From Coriolopsis trogii (lineage: Eukaryota; Basidiomycota; Agaricomycetes; Polyporales; Polyporaceae): DNA of 64,000 nt. The notes beneath the pieces were generated by a model. That model had not been told where the DNA came from and made no database searches. It saw only the letters and a program-made list of their open reading frames with translations. Position 1 is the first letter of the stretch. Each line of letters starts with the position of its first letter. This document shows positions 22,546 through 34,954 of this stretch, piece after piece. A program made the translations under genes and the position numbers. The stretch covers positions 2,542,001-2,606,000 of the forward strand of contig JAHYIO010000036.1 in assembly GCA_020543525.1 (NCBI GenBank), given 5' to 3'.

Positions 22546-22955
22546 CGCATACGCTGCCTGGTAAAGCAGCGTCACTCGAAGTAAACGAATAGTATCATCG
22601 CTTCGAAAGCGAAAGATGACGAGGACTCACCACAGGGCAACGCGGAGGCCGTCACGGAGAACGACCAGCGACCGAGAAAATCGTCTCGCAAGTTTTCAAC
22701 CCATGACTTCAGGGCAGGCTGCGTCCCGTGACTTAGATAGGCGCTCCCCAACCTCCAATCTTATCAGCGGGTTTACAGAGCGCTTCTCTCCTGCAACCTC
22801 TTTGACGACGACGAGTTGACAGACCGGCTTGCATCTCAGATGCTTGTCTTACGACCATGCGTCTCATAATGCACAATTCTTGTCTCTTCTATCTTATTGC
22901 CTTCTCAGATGTTACGGAAAAGACGGAAGCTTGATATCGGCCACTCGACACCCCC

Positions 22956-23412
22956 CTACATTTGGCCAGGGATAGTCCCTTCACGAACCCCGGGAACGGT
23001 GAAGTCATGGGAGCACTTCAATAACCGTGAGTGCTTACATCTTTCTTCTTGTGTATGCATGACACTCACCACCCTATCGACATCACAGTGGAAGTCTATA
23101 CAGGCGCAATCAGCATCGCTGTTGCAGCTCGAGAAGCATTCGTTCCTGATGCAGAGCTGAGTACCATGCATTCGTAAGTGTAGGAATTCTTGACATCAGT
23201 ATACCATCTCTATGCCTAATGGTACTCACCGCACCCGCTCCTAGAGGACCGTTGACGCATGTACAGCTAATGCCGCAGGCCTCAACATTGCTGCAAGACC
23301 GTGCTGGTCCACAAAGGGGCTGTATCGAGCCGCGAGGGAAAAACGTATTGACGGCGCTACCGCCGACATTGTAAACCGCCAGAATGGTGGTACAGAGGAG
23401 GAGACAGCGCAT
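22956..23412 (-). CDS. 12-Cys small secreted protein
   Basis: Three exons fit exactly in phase: 23230-23412, 23070-23156 and 22956-23015, giving 109 aa. The N-terminus MRCLLLCTTILAVYNVGGSA is a likely signal peptide. The remainder has 12 cysteines, with clusters CGPARSCSNVEACGISCTC and CFSSCNSDADCACIDFHC. The dense spacing recalls knottin-like or inhibitor-like fungal secreted proteins, but I cannot name a family. It lies between tannase 2 and the first class-V aminotransferase with its own intergenic flanks. It could be an effector-like protein, an inhibitor or a cell-wall protein; no activity should be assumed. Confidence 0.75.
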
Positions 23413-24566
23413 AGTGGACGTGAGTCAAACCAACTTGGCTGTGTTGGGGGCCGTGGCACCCATTATAACCTTGTGCTGGGCTACCGATGACCTCGGCGAT
23501 GTAGCAAACAGCCCGTACCTTTTGACGGTGCACAGGGAAGCGAGTATCCCATATGTGCGTGCATGACGAGTATTCGGAACTGCGATTGCCTCCACAGGCT
23601 GTCAGTTACAGCAAGATTCCCTGCAAGGACATTCTCTTGCTGACAGACTGTGACAAGGCCATACGGGTGAGTGTGGTGCTGCCTCTATTTACATGGCTTC
23701 CCAGCCAAGGGGTGGCATTGACTGACAGCCCGTCCTGGCGACCTAGACATCGGTTAAACCTCCATGAGACCCTCGTGATAGTATGGCCCCTGGGGTCATA
23801 CTGCCCCTAAGCATGGATGTCTACCTTCGTAGACCTCAGGGTCGAGTCCAGGCATAGTACGTTGGTCAGCGATTGGATCTTGCCGGTTGGTGTTTGTGTA
23901 TGTCTGTTGAAGCACTAATTACGAATCTGAGTCGGGGATCGCCCTTCTGGACCCCGAGGGCATTGTCATCGTCGTTCAGAAGCAGGGCGCATGTCGGCCT
24001 TTTCCTCGTGTCAGGTTCGGCATCCCAAGCGTCATCTCACGAACCAGACGACAAGTCAGACAATGTGAGTGAGTCTACGCTGTTCAGACGATGGGCCCAG
24101 CGATCACGACATCCCACAGTATCTCGGTTAAATCGTGAACGGCGGCCCACAATCTACATAATGCATAGGGGACTTCATTCTCCTTTTCAATGACACTTGA
24201 ATCACCTGTCTCGGGGATTGAGTCATATGCGAATTGGCGAAGCCGAGTCATCAACTGGAAGGGAAAATTCAGACATGGACGCCCGGAAAGAGCTCCCGTA
24301 CCCGGAAGTGCCGAGGTAGTACGGACTCGTATCTATACAAATATCGCCCCGCATCACACTTACGCTGTTCTGCAACACACACCGCCAACTACTCATCTCG
24401 TGGCATCATCAAAGTTCGTGGAGCTCATCGATTGGGGCGCTAGTGACTCACGCAGTACTGACTCGGTTCATCGCTCATCGCTAGTTGTCCAGGAACCTCA
24501 TCCGGAACTCACCGATATCTCTTTCGCAACAACTTCATTGACGCACCGTCTCTTACCTCGACATCT
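23413..24566. other. Intergenic before aminotransferase 1
   Basis: No supported gene. Short open frames show no motif. Short stretches just before the aminotransferase ATG (a GTACTGACTCG word) recur before the second paralog at 60.2 kb, so part of the promoter was copied too. Confidence 0.45.
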
Positions 24567-26599
24567 ATGCCAGTGCTACGCCAGTTCACTCCAGCGCCAG
24601 GCGAGAGCTATGACTCGAGCGAGAAGCCGCCCCCGTTCGGGCACCCGCTCAAGCACTACTTTGCCTTGGACGAAGACTACGTCAACTTGAATCACGGTTG
24701 GTCTCCTGCCATCCTAGTTTTGCCTGTCGTGCATCTTTGCTCACGGACGTCTGCTGCGCCATGCTCAGGATCATACGGCTCGCTCCCGCTGCCTGTCATC
24801 TACGCGGCCACCAAGCTCTCGTACGAGGTCGAGCGGAACCCGGACATCTTTCATCGATTCACGTACAAGCCGATGCTTGATAAGGCTCGGTAAGACTACA
24901 CCCCAGTCCGAGTCTGTTTCAATCGTTCCCCGTGGTGGCTGATCTCGAGTGCGTAGGGAGGCTGTCGCAAAGATAATTGGAGCCGACACCGACGAGGTCG
25001 TCCTAGTTTCCGGCGCGACATATGCCCTAAATACGGTCCTCAGGAACTTCGAGTGGCGCGAGGGTGATGTAATACTCGAAGGTACTCCCGTCTGACCTCC
25101 CCAGCCTATACACGCTCAGTTCAATCTCCTCTGTCAGCGTCGACAACGTACGGCGCGGTCGCGAACACGGTCCGATACCTCGCCAACCGCTCCGAACAGC
25201 CTCGTCCGACCAGGGTGACGATCCAGTACCATTTCCCGCTCACACACGCGCAGATCCTGGACCGCTTCCGTGCGAAGCTCCGCGAGGTGAAGCAGGCCAG
25301 TGCGCACACGCACTTCACCGACGCTCCCCCGCTATCCCCAGCGTACAGCGAAGAACTGGCGGGGAAGGGGAACAAGATCGTGGCGGTAATCGACTCGATC
25401 ACCGCGAACCCTGGAGCATACATGCCTTGGAAGGAGATGGTGGATATCTGCCGGGAGGAGGGCGTGTGGTCAGTTGTTGACGTAGCGCACAGCATCGGAC
25501 AGGAGGTTCGTCCATACACTATGATCGCTTTGCACCGCAGTGGGTCATGACTGACGGCGGGTGCGCGTACTAGCTGGACATCAACCTGAGCGAGACGAAG
25601 CCTGATTTCTGGTTCTCCAACGTTCACAAGTGGCTGTATGCAAAGCGAGGGAGCGCGGTGCTGTATGTGCCAAAACGGTATGAAAGACCACGCCGCCCTC
25701 CATCGAGGATGGACCTATGTCGATGCTAGGAGGTCACTGACGCGCCGTCGATACGTTGTGCAGGAACCAGCACATCATCAAGTCTTCCATTCCGACTACA
25801 CACCAGTACATCCCGCCGGACAGCCCACGCTACAATGCCGTAGGGACGAACTTCGTCAGTCAGCACGACTGTAAGTCTTCATGCCATCTAACGACGGCAT
25901 ACTCTCATCAGCTGCTATACTTGTCTTTGCAGGGTTGGGAGCTTGGGACCAAACCCCTTTTGCCACTATCCCTGCAGGTACGCTCTTTTATTTTTCAGGC
26001 TTTGCAGGCAATATGCATAGGCTTGCGCTCACGAAAACATCATAGCGATCGCCTTTCGCGAGTGGCTGGGCGGAGAGAAGGCCATCAACGACTATTGCCA
26101 TCAGCTCGCACTCGACGGTTCAAAGAAGCTCGTCGAGGTCCTAGGCACGAGGGACATCGACATATCGGGTGAAGTGACCCTGAACATGGTGCCTCTCTCT
26201 CTTCCCCTCGTAGCCTTGCACAGACACTCACCTACGGGATACCGCAGCCGAACGTACAGCTCCCGCTCCCGGTTGAGTCGAAGCCCGGAGATGTATACAT
26301 CCCCGAGCTGGTAGGCAAGATCAACGCCACCCTCCAGGAAAAGCTTCTGCTACAGTGGAAGACGTACGCTGCACACTTTTTCCACAACGGAGCGTGGTGG
26401 TGCCGGTGCAGCGCCCAGGTGTTCAACGAGGTCCGTCGCGCATGTCGCCTCTTCCCATCTTGGTGGCGTTTAGCTGACTGTGTCAACTTTTCTGAAGGTA
26501 TCGGACTTCGAGTATCTGGGCAAGGCGCTGAACGCGATATGCACGGAGATCAAAGGAACGTTACTTACCCAAGGACAAAAGGTAGAGATTCAAGGGTAG
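24567..26599 (+). CDS. Class-V aminotransferase-fold PLP enzyme, paralog 1
   Basis: PLP-dependent enzyme of the isopenicillin N epimerase/cysteine desulfurase superfamily. The layout FGHPLKHYF then [14 protein letters not shown] also resembles fungal hercynylcysteine sulfoxide lyase (Egt2)-like proteins. Ten exons fit in phase (24567-24696, 24769-24889, 24957-25081, 25138-25505, 25574-25677, 25764-25870, 25933-25977, 26046-26188, 26248-26430, 26498-26599), giving 475 aa. The cofactor lysine is in SNVHKWLYAKRG; VVDVAHSIGQE supplies the Asp/His that contact PLP. The C-terminal domain has [14 protein letters not shown]. The tail after GKALNAICTEIK diverges from paralog 2 and ends in VEIQG. The intron 25871-25932, which splits a Trp codon, is absent from paralog 2. 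Substrate unknown; a cysteine-derived sulfoxide or amino acid is plausible. Confidence 0.88.
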
Positions 26600-27256
26600 A
26601 TTGGTGTCGGGTGCTATGTTGGCTTATAAAACCTGGGATGACAACGAGGACGATTGAAGTTACCATTCAGCGGTGGCGGGTACGCATCTCCCGATGTTGC
26701 TATGTCGAGCCTCCCGCTCGATTTGTAGAAGTTGCGCGGTGCCAGATCAGACATCGGTTCGTGCTGTGCACTGTACTTGCAGTGTCCCGAGATCCAGCGG
26801 AAGCACGCCGCATGCTATCAGTCACATAGACTCATCCGATCCTCTGAATGTGTGCTGTTTGGCAGGATTATTCGAGACGAGTCCCAGGTATTCAGACCGT
26901 CATCGCGCCCCCTCCGGTGTTTTGCAGAGACACCGGCATCAACGTCACCGACGGTTAGACATGCGCACGACCCGAGCGGGCCAAAGAAACGCCGCAGAGA
27001 AACAAGCTATGACTGATACATATATGATGATGTGCAGAGCGAACAGCGATACAGGACCACAAATAAATACATGCGGGGATGTGAAGTTCTACGGCACAGG
27101 ATGCGAATAAATATCTACACTAGCGATACAAGCATACATACGGGATAAGTACCATGGATCACGGTCAGCACAAAGCATTGAACAGCAACCAGGCAAGAGA
27201 CACATTGACACTTTCACCAACGGACATCGCGCTGTAAGCCACCAGACTGCAGGGCC
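26600..27256. other. Intergenic
   Basis: Between aminotransferase 1 and the convergent F-box gene. Short open frames only; nothing recognised. Confidence 0.5.
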
Positions 27257-28513
27257 TCAGCCCCTGACGAACGTGGTCATTTTCTCCAACCCCTGCGCCG
27301 CAAAGGCTTCCAGAGCTGTGGCCTCCATGTCGGAAAAATCCATCGGAAGCGCGCTCCTCGAGGTGAACCCTCCCGAGGCGAACCCATCCATATCATCGTT
27401 CCTGTCCTTTGCGTTCACGACAATCCGCTGGATGGGGGACGAGCGCGCTACGCGCGCGGTCGCATCGGCGATCCGTCCCCATGGGAGGTGCGCGGTGACG
27501 TCGTGTTCGCCGCTCACGACTGCGAACACGAGCGTGCGCAAGGTAGGTGCCGCAAGATGTGAGAGGAGAAAGAGCATGTATGGAGTGGCCGCGAGTCGAT
27601 TGGTGTGGATATCGAGAGTGAGTGAGGTAAGGGTAGAAAGCGGTGTGAATACGGGGTAACTGGAGGGGTCCGCCGTAGAGGATTGGTCTCCGAATCCAAT
27701 CCGGAGCGTCTGCAATGAGGGCGAGAGGGTACCAAGTATGTCTAAGAGAGTGGCCAGACTGCCCCAGCCAACGCGCGAACAGGACAATGTATGAATGGAG
27801 GTGTGCATGTTCCGGGAGATCAGCCATCTGAGTACCTTGAAGTTGTCGCAGCTGCTCGTGAGCTCCACAACTTCGATTTGCGGGATGGCCTTGTCCAAGG
27901 GAGCCGCATTAGCAGCAGACGAACAAGTTTCCCATTCGTGCGTAAATGCGATATTCAGATGCGTAAGGCGAGGATAGGAGGTGATGAGCTCGACGAAAAG
28001 GTCGAAGTTGGTGAGAGCGCAGGCCCATAACGTAAGATGGGTGATCCCCGCCAGTCGACCGAAGACTTGTCGGACAAGATCAGCATCAATTGTGATCAAT
28101 GCGAGTTCGAGCTTGGTAAGATTGCACAGTTGGTGGGAGAAGGAAGCGGGTATTGCGCGGAGCCAAGCATCGAGTGTCGCCCCGTGGAGGCGGTCCATCG
28201 AGAAGATACCAAAGGCGCCCTCAATCTCTAATGTCGCCACGTGAGCCGCTACTTGGCTGTTACTTGCGAGAAGGCGGGTGAAGGCATGGCAGTTCGCCCA
28301 GTCGATGTAGATGGAACGAAAGAGATGGTGCTGGACCCGGGGGAGCCAGTCACGGGCAACGAGCGCACACTTTCGGAGAGAAGGCTTGTCGTCGTGTAAG
28401 CAGTCTATTACTTGGTCCTGGAGCTCGAGAGGCAGAACAGGCACCAAGGACGTCTAGAGGGGAGTTAGATGTGGGTATATGCGCATCAGAGGTTCTCTCA
28501 CCTCTGTGGTCAT
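27257..28513 (-). CDS. F-box protein with leucine-rich C-terminus
   Basis: Likely substrate adaptor of an SCF ubiquitin ligase. The model has two exons: a 12-nt first exon 28502-28513 (Met-Thr-Thr-Glu) and a main exon 27257-28453, giving 402 aa. The main exon has no ATG at its head; the spliced start supplies one in phase. The F-box lies at about residues 8-55: VLPLELQDQVIDCLHDDKPS, LRKCALVARDWLPRVQHHLF. The rest has irregular leucine-rich segments (ITHLTLWACALTNF, PRLTHLNIAF, TLTSLTLDIHTN). The layout is typical of the large expanded F-box family of agaricomycetes. It resembles the gene at 34955-36273 in the F-box and in length. Target unknown. Confidence 0.85.
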
Positions 28514-29050
28514 GTAGCAGAGAGTGAGTGCTTGAGGAGGCAGTGGGGTGTAGGAGAGGCCCTTCGAAGCCGAGGGGGATGGTGGTGGTGAGAGAGATAG
28601 GAGCGACGGCGGGATGATGGAGGACGGGCTGGAGGGGCATCTTCCTGGGGCACTGCCCGTCGATGTGAGCTGAGCGCTTTCGACGACGAACTGGCAGATG
28701 CGCCCACGCAGCCGTGACCGATCGCGACAATGACACTCACAAACTGTGACGTCACGCGTTCCGTCGCGTCCCCGGGCCGGCCGGACGCCTTGCTTTTGTT
28801 CAGCCTCCGCCCTGTGCTAACTTTGCTATTGTTTCTACCTCCATTGGCATGACGATAGAACATGTGTTACTCCAAGAACTCAACGGACACTCTTTCGATT
28901 CGAAGACAATGCAAAGAGTCACTTTCCAGATTTGGCTTCACATAGCATGCCAATTCAGGCTGTTTGCTTACCGATCTAACCAGGAAGACCCCGCAAGCTA
29001 TAAAGTTCCCCTTCAAAACTCTATTCTCCGTGCAATCTCCTCGTACCATC
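28514..29050. other. Divergent intergenic region
   Basis: About 540 bp between the starts of two F-box genes. The short open frames show no motif. Confidence 0.5.
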
Positions 29051-30400
29051 ATGTCTTGCTCACTATGCCGCCTCCCATTTACTCCCAGCACGATTGCTAC
29101 ACGTCCACGCTGGCCGCCTTCAGGCGTGCTGACACCGGAGCAGATAGTGAGCATGAAGTATGCCCTTGGTATGGGAAAATATGTAGTTGGCCTCGTCCTA
29201 CCGATGGTATACGTCGGTGAGTAGCTATCACGGTAACCGGCAGTTGTCACATCATGCTAACCAGTACAAGACAACAACATGTTCCTCGTCAATGACAGCC
29301 CAGTGCTCATCAACATAGCCTGGGAGACCAAGAGTCCAGGCGAGACCGAACACAGGACTGTACGTCTATACATTTCCCCCAATCACTGGCAGCATACGCT
29401 GAGCATCTTCCCACAGTTCATCGCTATGCACACTCACTGTGCTACCATTCTTCGCCACCAACTGGGGCTCGTCTCATATGCTCCAGAGAACCTCATTGAA
29501 CTCGCCCTCCTCGAGGAGATACTCGGTCCCACGATGGAGCGCGAGCATGCAGGCAGGTTTAAGGACGTCAACTACGAAACTGCTCTCGGCGACGGCGACA
29601 AGCGTGTCGATATCAACTCCCTGTGGTCCAAAGATCCGGAGTCGTCAGAACCCGGCCTCGCGGACTTCGACTGGCACGAATGGCAAAGGCGTGAACTCAA
29701 GTGGACTGCTGCCAGACCGAACACGTACGTCGGCCCTCAACGGCCCCTCCTCGAGCATATATGCTGACCGCTAACCCCTGGACGCTGCAGCTTCCCGCGT
29801 TTCCGTCCCAGAGTGACAGCAAAACGCCTGTCGCAGCTCTGCTCCGCCCCGACGTCGGCAACACGGGACATCATCACGAACCAGCCGCTCGACATCCTTC
29901 ACGTCCTCCTCCCCTATCTCGACAACAAATCCTTCGTCAATCTTCTCTCAACGTGCCGCGTGCTCCGCCACCACGCCCTCACGACGTTCCAGCCCCATGC
30001 CCGTGAGCGCGTTCTCGCCCTCGGATGGGCTGTCCCTACCGAGGTTGAGTACGCAGATTACGCACAGCGCAACCCAGGGAGTGACATGTCGCTCCTAGGG
30101 ATGGCTCACGCGACGCATTCACCGACCAACGGCGACTGGTACCTCTACCTCTCGCAAGTACACCGCACGGACGCCATGCGCTGTCGCAGGTGGCTTTGGG
30201 CATTGGGAACAGAGGTCGTGCGTGTGTATCGCGAGAAGAGGGCTCGAGGGCCGTATGCGGACGTCGTGGACCGGGAGGGAAACACGGCTAAGAGTGAGGC
30301 TTGGCTTGGTTATGCACAGGCAGTCCGGTCTACTCTTGACATGCGTCCGATGATTGTGGGCACGGACGGAGAGACGCGTAAGAACGTCATGCGTTGGTGA
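29051..30400 (+). CDS. F-box-containing protein, unknown role
   Basis: Three exons fit in phase: 29051-29216, 29265-29724, 29791-30400, giving 411 aa. The N-terminus has a CxxC pair (MSCSLCRLPF), suggesting a small metal-binding or disulfide element. The middle contains a hydrophilic region (WHEWQRRELKWTAARPNT). The last exon holds an F-box-like motif, LDILHVLLPYLDNKSFVNLL, followed by STCRVLRHHAL and ARERVLALGWAVP, and a conserved-looking SPTNGDWYLYLSQVHRTDAM segment. An internal F-box preceded by a separate N-terminal domain is common in basidiomycete F-box proteins. Acceptor choice for exon 2 is ambiguous by 6 nt without changing frame. No ligand or target can be named. Confidence 0.75.
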
Positions 30401-33393
30401 GGTACGCCCAAGCTCACCTTGGGCACTCGTCAACTGTGATGATGTGAAGGGAGGTGTACGATTACTGTTTGAGTGATCTGGCCAGTGTATTCTACTGTTG
30501 TTGTTAAGGATGACGTCTTGAAACATGTACTATGATGGGTGTGTGCTCCGAGGTGGGGTTGTTGTTGACTCGTCCTCGACCGCTGGATGCAATACAAGAG
30601 TTGATGTATTGCTCGCCCCAAGTCAGGCATCGGTGGCGAGGGCACTGATTCGTGTGACAAAATGTCCCACCCTCATGGCACGTTGACCTTTGGTCAAATA
30701 GAACAAAGAATTGCCACTCTGTCGCATGGCAATTATATTTTTAATACATGCAGCATTCAAGATGTAACCAGCATGTAACGTGTTTCACCATGTTAACGCG
30801 ATGCGATTATGATCTGACGGATACGACAAAGCCTTGCAATACTTGGCCAAAGACTGAGATGTGATTAGCATGGGACACGGTGTTACACCCCGGTGTGTAT
30901 AGATGCTCAAGGCACACGACCTGTGGACACGACGGTGGGTCGAGTGTTACGTACGGTTCCTAAACAAATAAAGATACCACCCACCCCACTTGACACAGGT
31001 CCCGGTGGACGCCTCTTTACCGGCCATTCGTTCGCATGGACGAGAGCCTGTAGGTCATACAGCCAGTCGGCAGCGTTCCTCGGCAGACCCATAGGGCAAT
31101 TGATATGCCCAAAGCGACCCTACAAAAATGAGCTTTCTGAGATTCCAGGCCTGAGACAATTCCGTGGAGTTGCGAACAACTCGTCTTCACGATCCGGTGC
31201 GCGGTCGGGGGCCCGGTCTCTGCGAACCCTACGGTACCGATGGTTCCAAGTCGAACGCAGAAGACGGCTTGGAGCACATGCCAACGTGTCCTGGCAGGGG
31301 AACAGAACGAGAAGATTGGGAAGTTGAAAAACGGGAAAGGCCCCTTCTCGGACGTCGTTGGGCTTCCAGACAGACGTCGATGACTGAGATGTGGCTCACC
31401 CTAAAGCCTACTTGCCAGCCTGGTTCCGGGTCGCGGCGCGTCTTCGAGGCACGCGCGCTCCACCTTCCCACTGGGTCGTCGAATACCACCGGCGGACAGG
31501 CAGATACAATCAGTGGGGCGCCTTCCCGTACTGACACGTCCCCCATATCTTGCCTTGTAACGTCGCCGGCATGGGCGCCGGGGGATGCAGAAGCCCAGTG
31601 GACAGGGGCTGTATATCGCCGGTACTGGTACCGAGCTGTGTGCCTTTAGAGCTGAAATCGCCCCTGCTGTTCTCATAAAGGTGGTTAGATGTACACTGGC
31701 GGAAAGACGAAATGCGAGAAGAACCGACCTACTAGACTGCGTAAATACTACACTTGCTATATGTGGAGGGGAGCGTTTTGGACGGCGTCTTTGGTCTGCT
31801 GTACTGCACCACTGCCTCGCCCTTGTTCGTTAGCGATGACATATGACATGCCCACGTTGCAACCCGCTTCCGACGTCGGAAGCCGGTGCCTGCTCTGCGA
31901 GAACCCGCACGACGATGATAGCTACATGAGCGCGCGACGGACGTCATCCGAGACGCACTATGGCCGCTGCATTAGGGTTCGGGCGCTAGCAGTTATGTCG
32001 TCGAAGTCGGGGGAAGTGAACTTACCTGACCTAAGGTCCAGAGTCGACCAAATCGTCAGTAACTCAACATCGTCTGTTTTGGGGACAGCGCCCCGAGTAG
32101 TAGGAGTGCACCCGCCGACTCAGAGCTGCGACTGTCGCGGAGTATACGCTCTGCTGTCGGCCACTTGTTTCCGTACTAACCACGAGATTGGACCTATGTG
32201 AATGAGTCAGTTAAGCTTGAACTCTGATATCACAAGTCCGAATCCATGCCGGCTATGACAGATCATATTCAGTGGCACAGACGCTCACTCGTCCGATTAG
32301 AACCCACCGACGACAACATCATGGGGAAATTCAGACAGCCTGAGTGTCGAGGATAATCCAATGTGTGAGAGCATGCGCTCCATCATCAACAATGTTTGCA
32401 AATTGCAACAGTCCCAGGTACCGCAAGCCAGTGAGTGTCGTCATAAGGGGCCGGAGAACATGAAATACATGCATGTCTTGGAAGTGCACATACCCGTCTT
32501 GGTTCCAGCAGAGCCGTTAAAGCTGCTGAGTGGTTGGCTAAGGCGTATTTTTAGCAGAGATGAGGAGCTGTGATATGTCATTCTGCAATCTGCGAAGGCT
32601 CCCAGCGAACCGGTATTCAGACGGAGTATGCATGGCCTCTAGGTTTGCGTTACTCACAAGATTGGTCACAAGACGCATACCACGACGGTATTGTTTTCTT
32701 GAACTTGGGCGTCGTAGAGCTTCGGGGCCATTTAGGAAGAAAGCCCTCGTCATGCATCGCATGACAAGCCATATCATTGTAACCTATCGGTATCTGTTTG
32801 CCTGTTTTCACAATTTGCATAACTTTCTGGGAATGCTTGGAGTCGTTATGCCCACCGTTATCATAATCGTCCACCTGTGCACCCTGCGGGGGGAGCACCA
32901 GCTCATGCACGGCACTTCACCTTCACCGCGACAGCCTGTAGTGCGCAAGGTTCGCAGTTAGCGTTCTTCGGCACATTTTGAAGTACGACAGCTGCACCGT
33001 TTTACCGCGACAACGAGGTATCTATCCAGACACACCCCTGAGTGTTCTGATACCGGATGTCACAACGTTCTGCTGTCTGTTGACAGAGTTCAGTCAGACA
33101 TCGAGAAGGTGGTTGGGTATGACATCGTCGTCCTGTTGTTCGTCCGATGTGAAGGTTTACCGACAAATTGTATCAGGAGTGCACACGCAACATGCGCTCA
33201 ATGACGCACCAGTTGTCATCAGCACCGTCCTGCGCAACATAAAAGGCGGCCATTCTCGACGAGACTCAGCAGCAGCACCCTCCAGCAGCAGCTCCTTCAC
33301 TTAGCTTTATACTCCTCTCCAAGTCCCAACAACGTGAGCATCCTCGTTGTGCACCGTCTCATCCGCACTCACCTGCCCTCCACAGCCGTCGAA
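30401..33393. other. Gene-poor 3 kb stretch
   Basis: Several open frames of 80-170 codons are seen between 30.9 and 32.2 kb on both strands. Their translations overlap one another antisense, lack motifs and do not join by consistent splice phases, so I do not call them. The first 450 bp after 30400 is AT-richer. A TATA-like element for the next gene lies at about 33236. Confidence 0.5.
33236..33245 (+). promoter_or_regulatory. TATA-like element of the 8-Cys secreted protein gene
   Basis: ACATAAAAGG about 150 nt upstream of the ATG at 33394, followed by a Ser/Gln-triplet-like AGCAGC run and a C/T-rich leader. Position and sequence suit a fungal TATA box. Confidence 0.35.
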
Positions 33394-33981
33394 ATGCGCT
33401 TCGCCATCGTCTTCAACGTCTTCTTCGCCGCCCTCTTCGCCGGCATGGTCGCAGCCAAGGTCGTCCCCGTTGCCCGCGAGGTAGCGATCCGCGCCGAGCC
33501 CACCATTCAGGCCTGCGTGACGAGCAACCCGACCAACTGCGACGCTGACAGCCAGTGCTTCCCCGCTTCCTCCAAGGCGGTCATCCCCGAGCTCGGCGTG
33601 AGTGACTGATATCACGACAATGCGCTCGAGTGTGTACTCACAGCACCTAACTCTTATACAGGTCTGCGGTCCCGTGAACGCTCTTGCGCCCCCCAAGGAG
33701 GCTGCCATCCTCGGGATCCTCTGCGCCACCGCCGCCGACTGTGGCACAGCAGGCCTTGTGTGCGTCGACTCCTTCGCCGCTATCACCGAATTCCTGGGTA
33801 CCTTGCCCCTCGTGAGCGGCCTGGTTACCACGGTTCTTGGTCTCCTTGAGACTCTCCTCGGCGGAGGGCTGCTCGGCGGGCTCGGCATCCCCCTTTTCAC
33901 TGGAGTAAGTTCATAACAATGTGTTTGCACTCGCGGGACTCACACCTTTCTCCACACCAGGTCTGCCTGCCCGAACTCTAG
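33394..33981 (+). CDS. 8-Cys small secreted protein
   Basis: Three exons fit in phase: 33394-33597, 33662-33904 and 33961-33981, giving 155 aa. The signal peptide is FNVFFAALFAGMVAAK. Eight cysteines follow: ACVTSNPTNC, a CF pair element, then VCGPV, LCATAADCG, LVCVD and the C-terminal VCLPEL. Both introns are followed directly by Val-Cys, and the last exon encodes only six residues. A hydrophobic Gly/Leu-rich loop (ETLLGGGLLGGLGIP) lies between Cys 7 and Cys 8. Eight cysteines recall hydrophobins, but the two adjacent Cys-Cys pairs of that family are missing. I class it as a hydrophobin-unlike, surface-active or effector-like secreted protein of unknown role. Confidence 0.8.
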
Positions 33982-34954
33982 AGCACAATCCAAGTGCCGA
34001 ACCATCGCAGAATCAGAATCAGAAGTGTGGAGCTGGTCTGCTAAGAGTAAATCGTGCCTGTTCTGTCAAGAACGAGAGAGATTGAGCGGAGAAATAGCGG
34101 AAGGGAAATCGTGATGTACTCAGGATAGTGACTTGTCTGACTGATTGTTCGTATGAAGATACTTGTTGCGCACCTCATCGTCGTGACATTACAGTGTGTT
34201 CATCCTCATGAGAGGAACCAAGAGGCCGGCACATTCCCACGTGCGAAAAGGAGTTTGTAAGGCGACTCTTCTCACGCATCCTCCGCTCGATGCGTGCAAG
34301 TTGCAACTATTCGACGGAATGGAGATCGCATGAGTGTGTGGTACGTGCTCGTCGCTCCTATACAGACCGCTTCCACAGTTGCTGGACAAATCCCGTACGC
34401 GCTATGCGCATGTATGTAAAGGAGACGTTGTTCATCCCTGTAGACGTGCTTGCGGTGCCTACCGGCTCGCAATTATTTTCTGTGGAATCCTTTCAGATGC
34501 GCGCTGATATATTCTCAATGGACTTGACAAACCTCCAGTGACGAACGTCGTAGTGGCGTGCGAACGACTTGACTCATGGCCAATATTGACCTCCCGATTG
34601 TAGTCAACTCCTCGGGGGCTGATTGTGGTAAGTACGAACAACCGTCGAATGAGAGATACACAAACTGATAATGCATCCCTACATAGAACGGTCGGTATAC
34701 CTACGTCACATTTGAGCAAGATCTCTTTCTTGATGCCGCACCGCCACCAGAATTACGCCGTGATTCGGAACTAGCGCACATCGGGCTGATGTCTGCTTTA
34801 TTCGTGCTTGACACAGGGAGGAAGACGCGGTAGAAGCATATACATAGAGAAATATAACCGCTGTGTGCGTATCGTATCATACCTGATAGAGGGTGTGAGC
34901 CATACAGTAAGCGTATGTGAGATGGCAGACTGACCTTTCACCCAGATTCAAGCA
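33982..34954. other. Intergenic
   Basis: About 970 bp between the 8-Cys gene and the convergent F-box gene. Relatively AT-rich; nothing recognised. Confidence 0.5.

Larger units (their letters stand above)
20707..22955. other. Tannase 2 promoter side and gene-poor stretch
   Basis: From 20707 to about 21470 is duplicated promoter flank. From there to 22955 there is no confident gene. Two weak candidates are a closed 71-codon frame from about 21571 to 21792 on the plus strand and a small spliced frame around 22204-22545 on the minus strand. Confidence 0.5.

Noticed and set aside
28445..28447. TTG start for the F-box gene at 27257-28453
   Set aside because: A 12-nt upstream exon with ATG, a proper donor and a TAG acceptor joins in frame, so a non-ATG start is unnecessary.
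30893..32201. Overlapping open frames of 80-170 codons as genes or a transposon
   Set aside because: They overlap on both strands, carry no reverse transcriptase, transposase or other motif, have no terminal repeats and no consistent splice structure.
33394..33981. Hydrophobin call for the 8-Cys protein
   Set aside because: Hydrophobins have two adjacent Cys-Cys pairs; none is present here.
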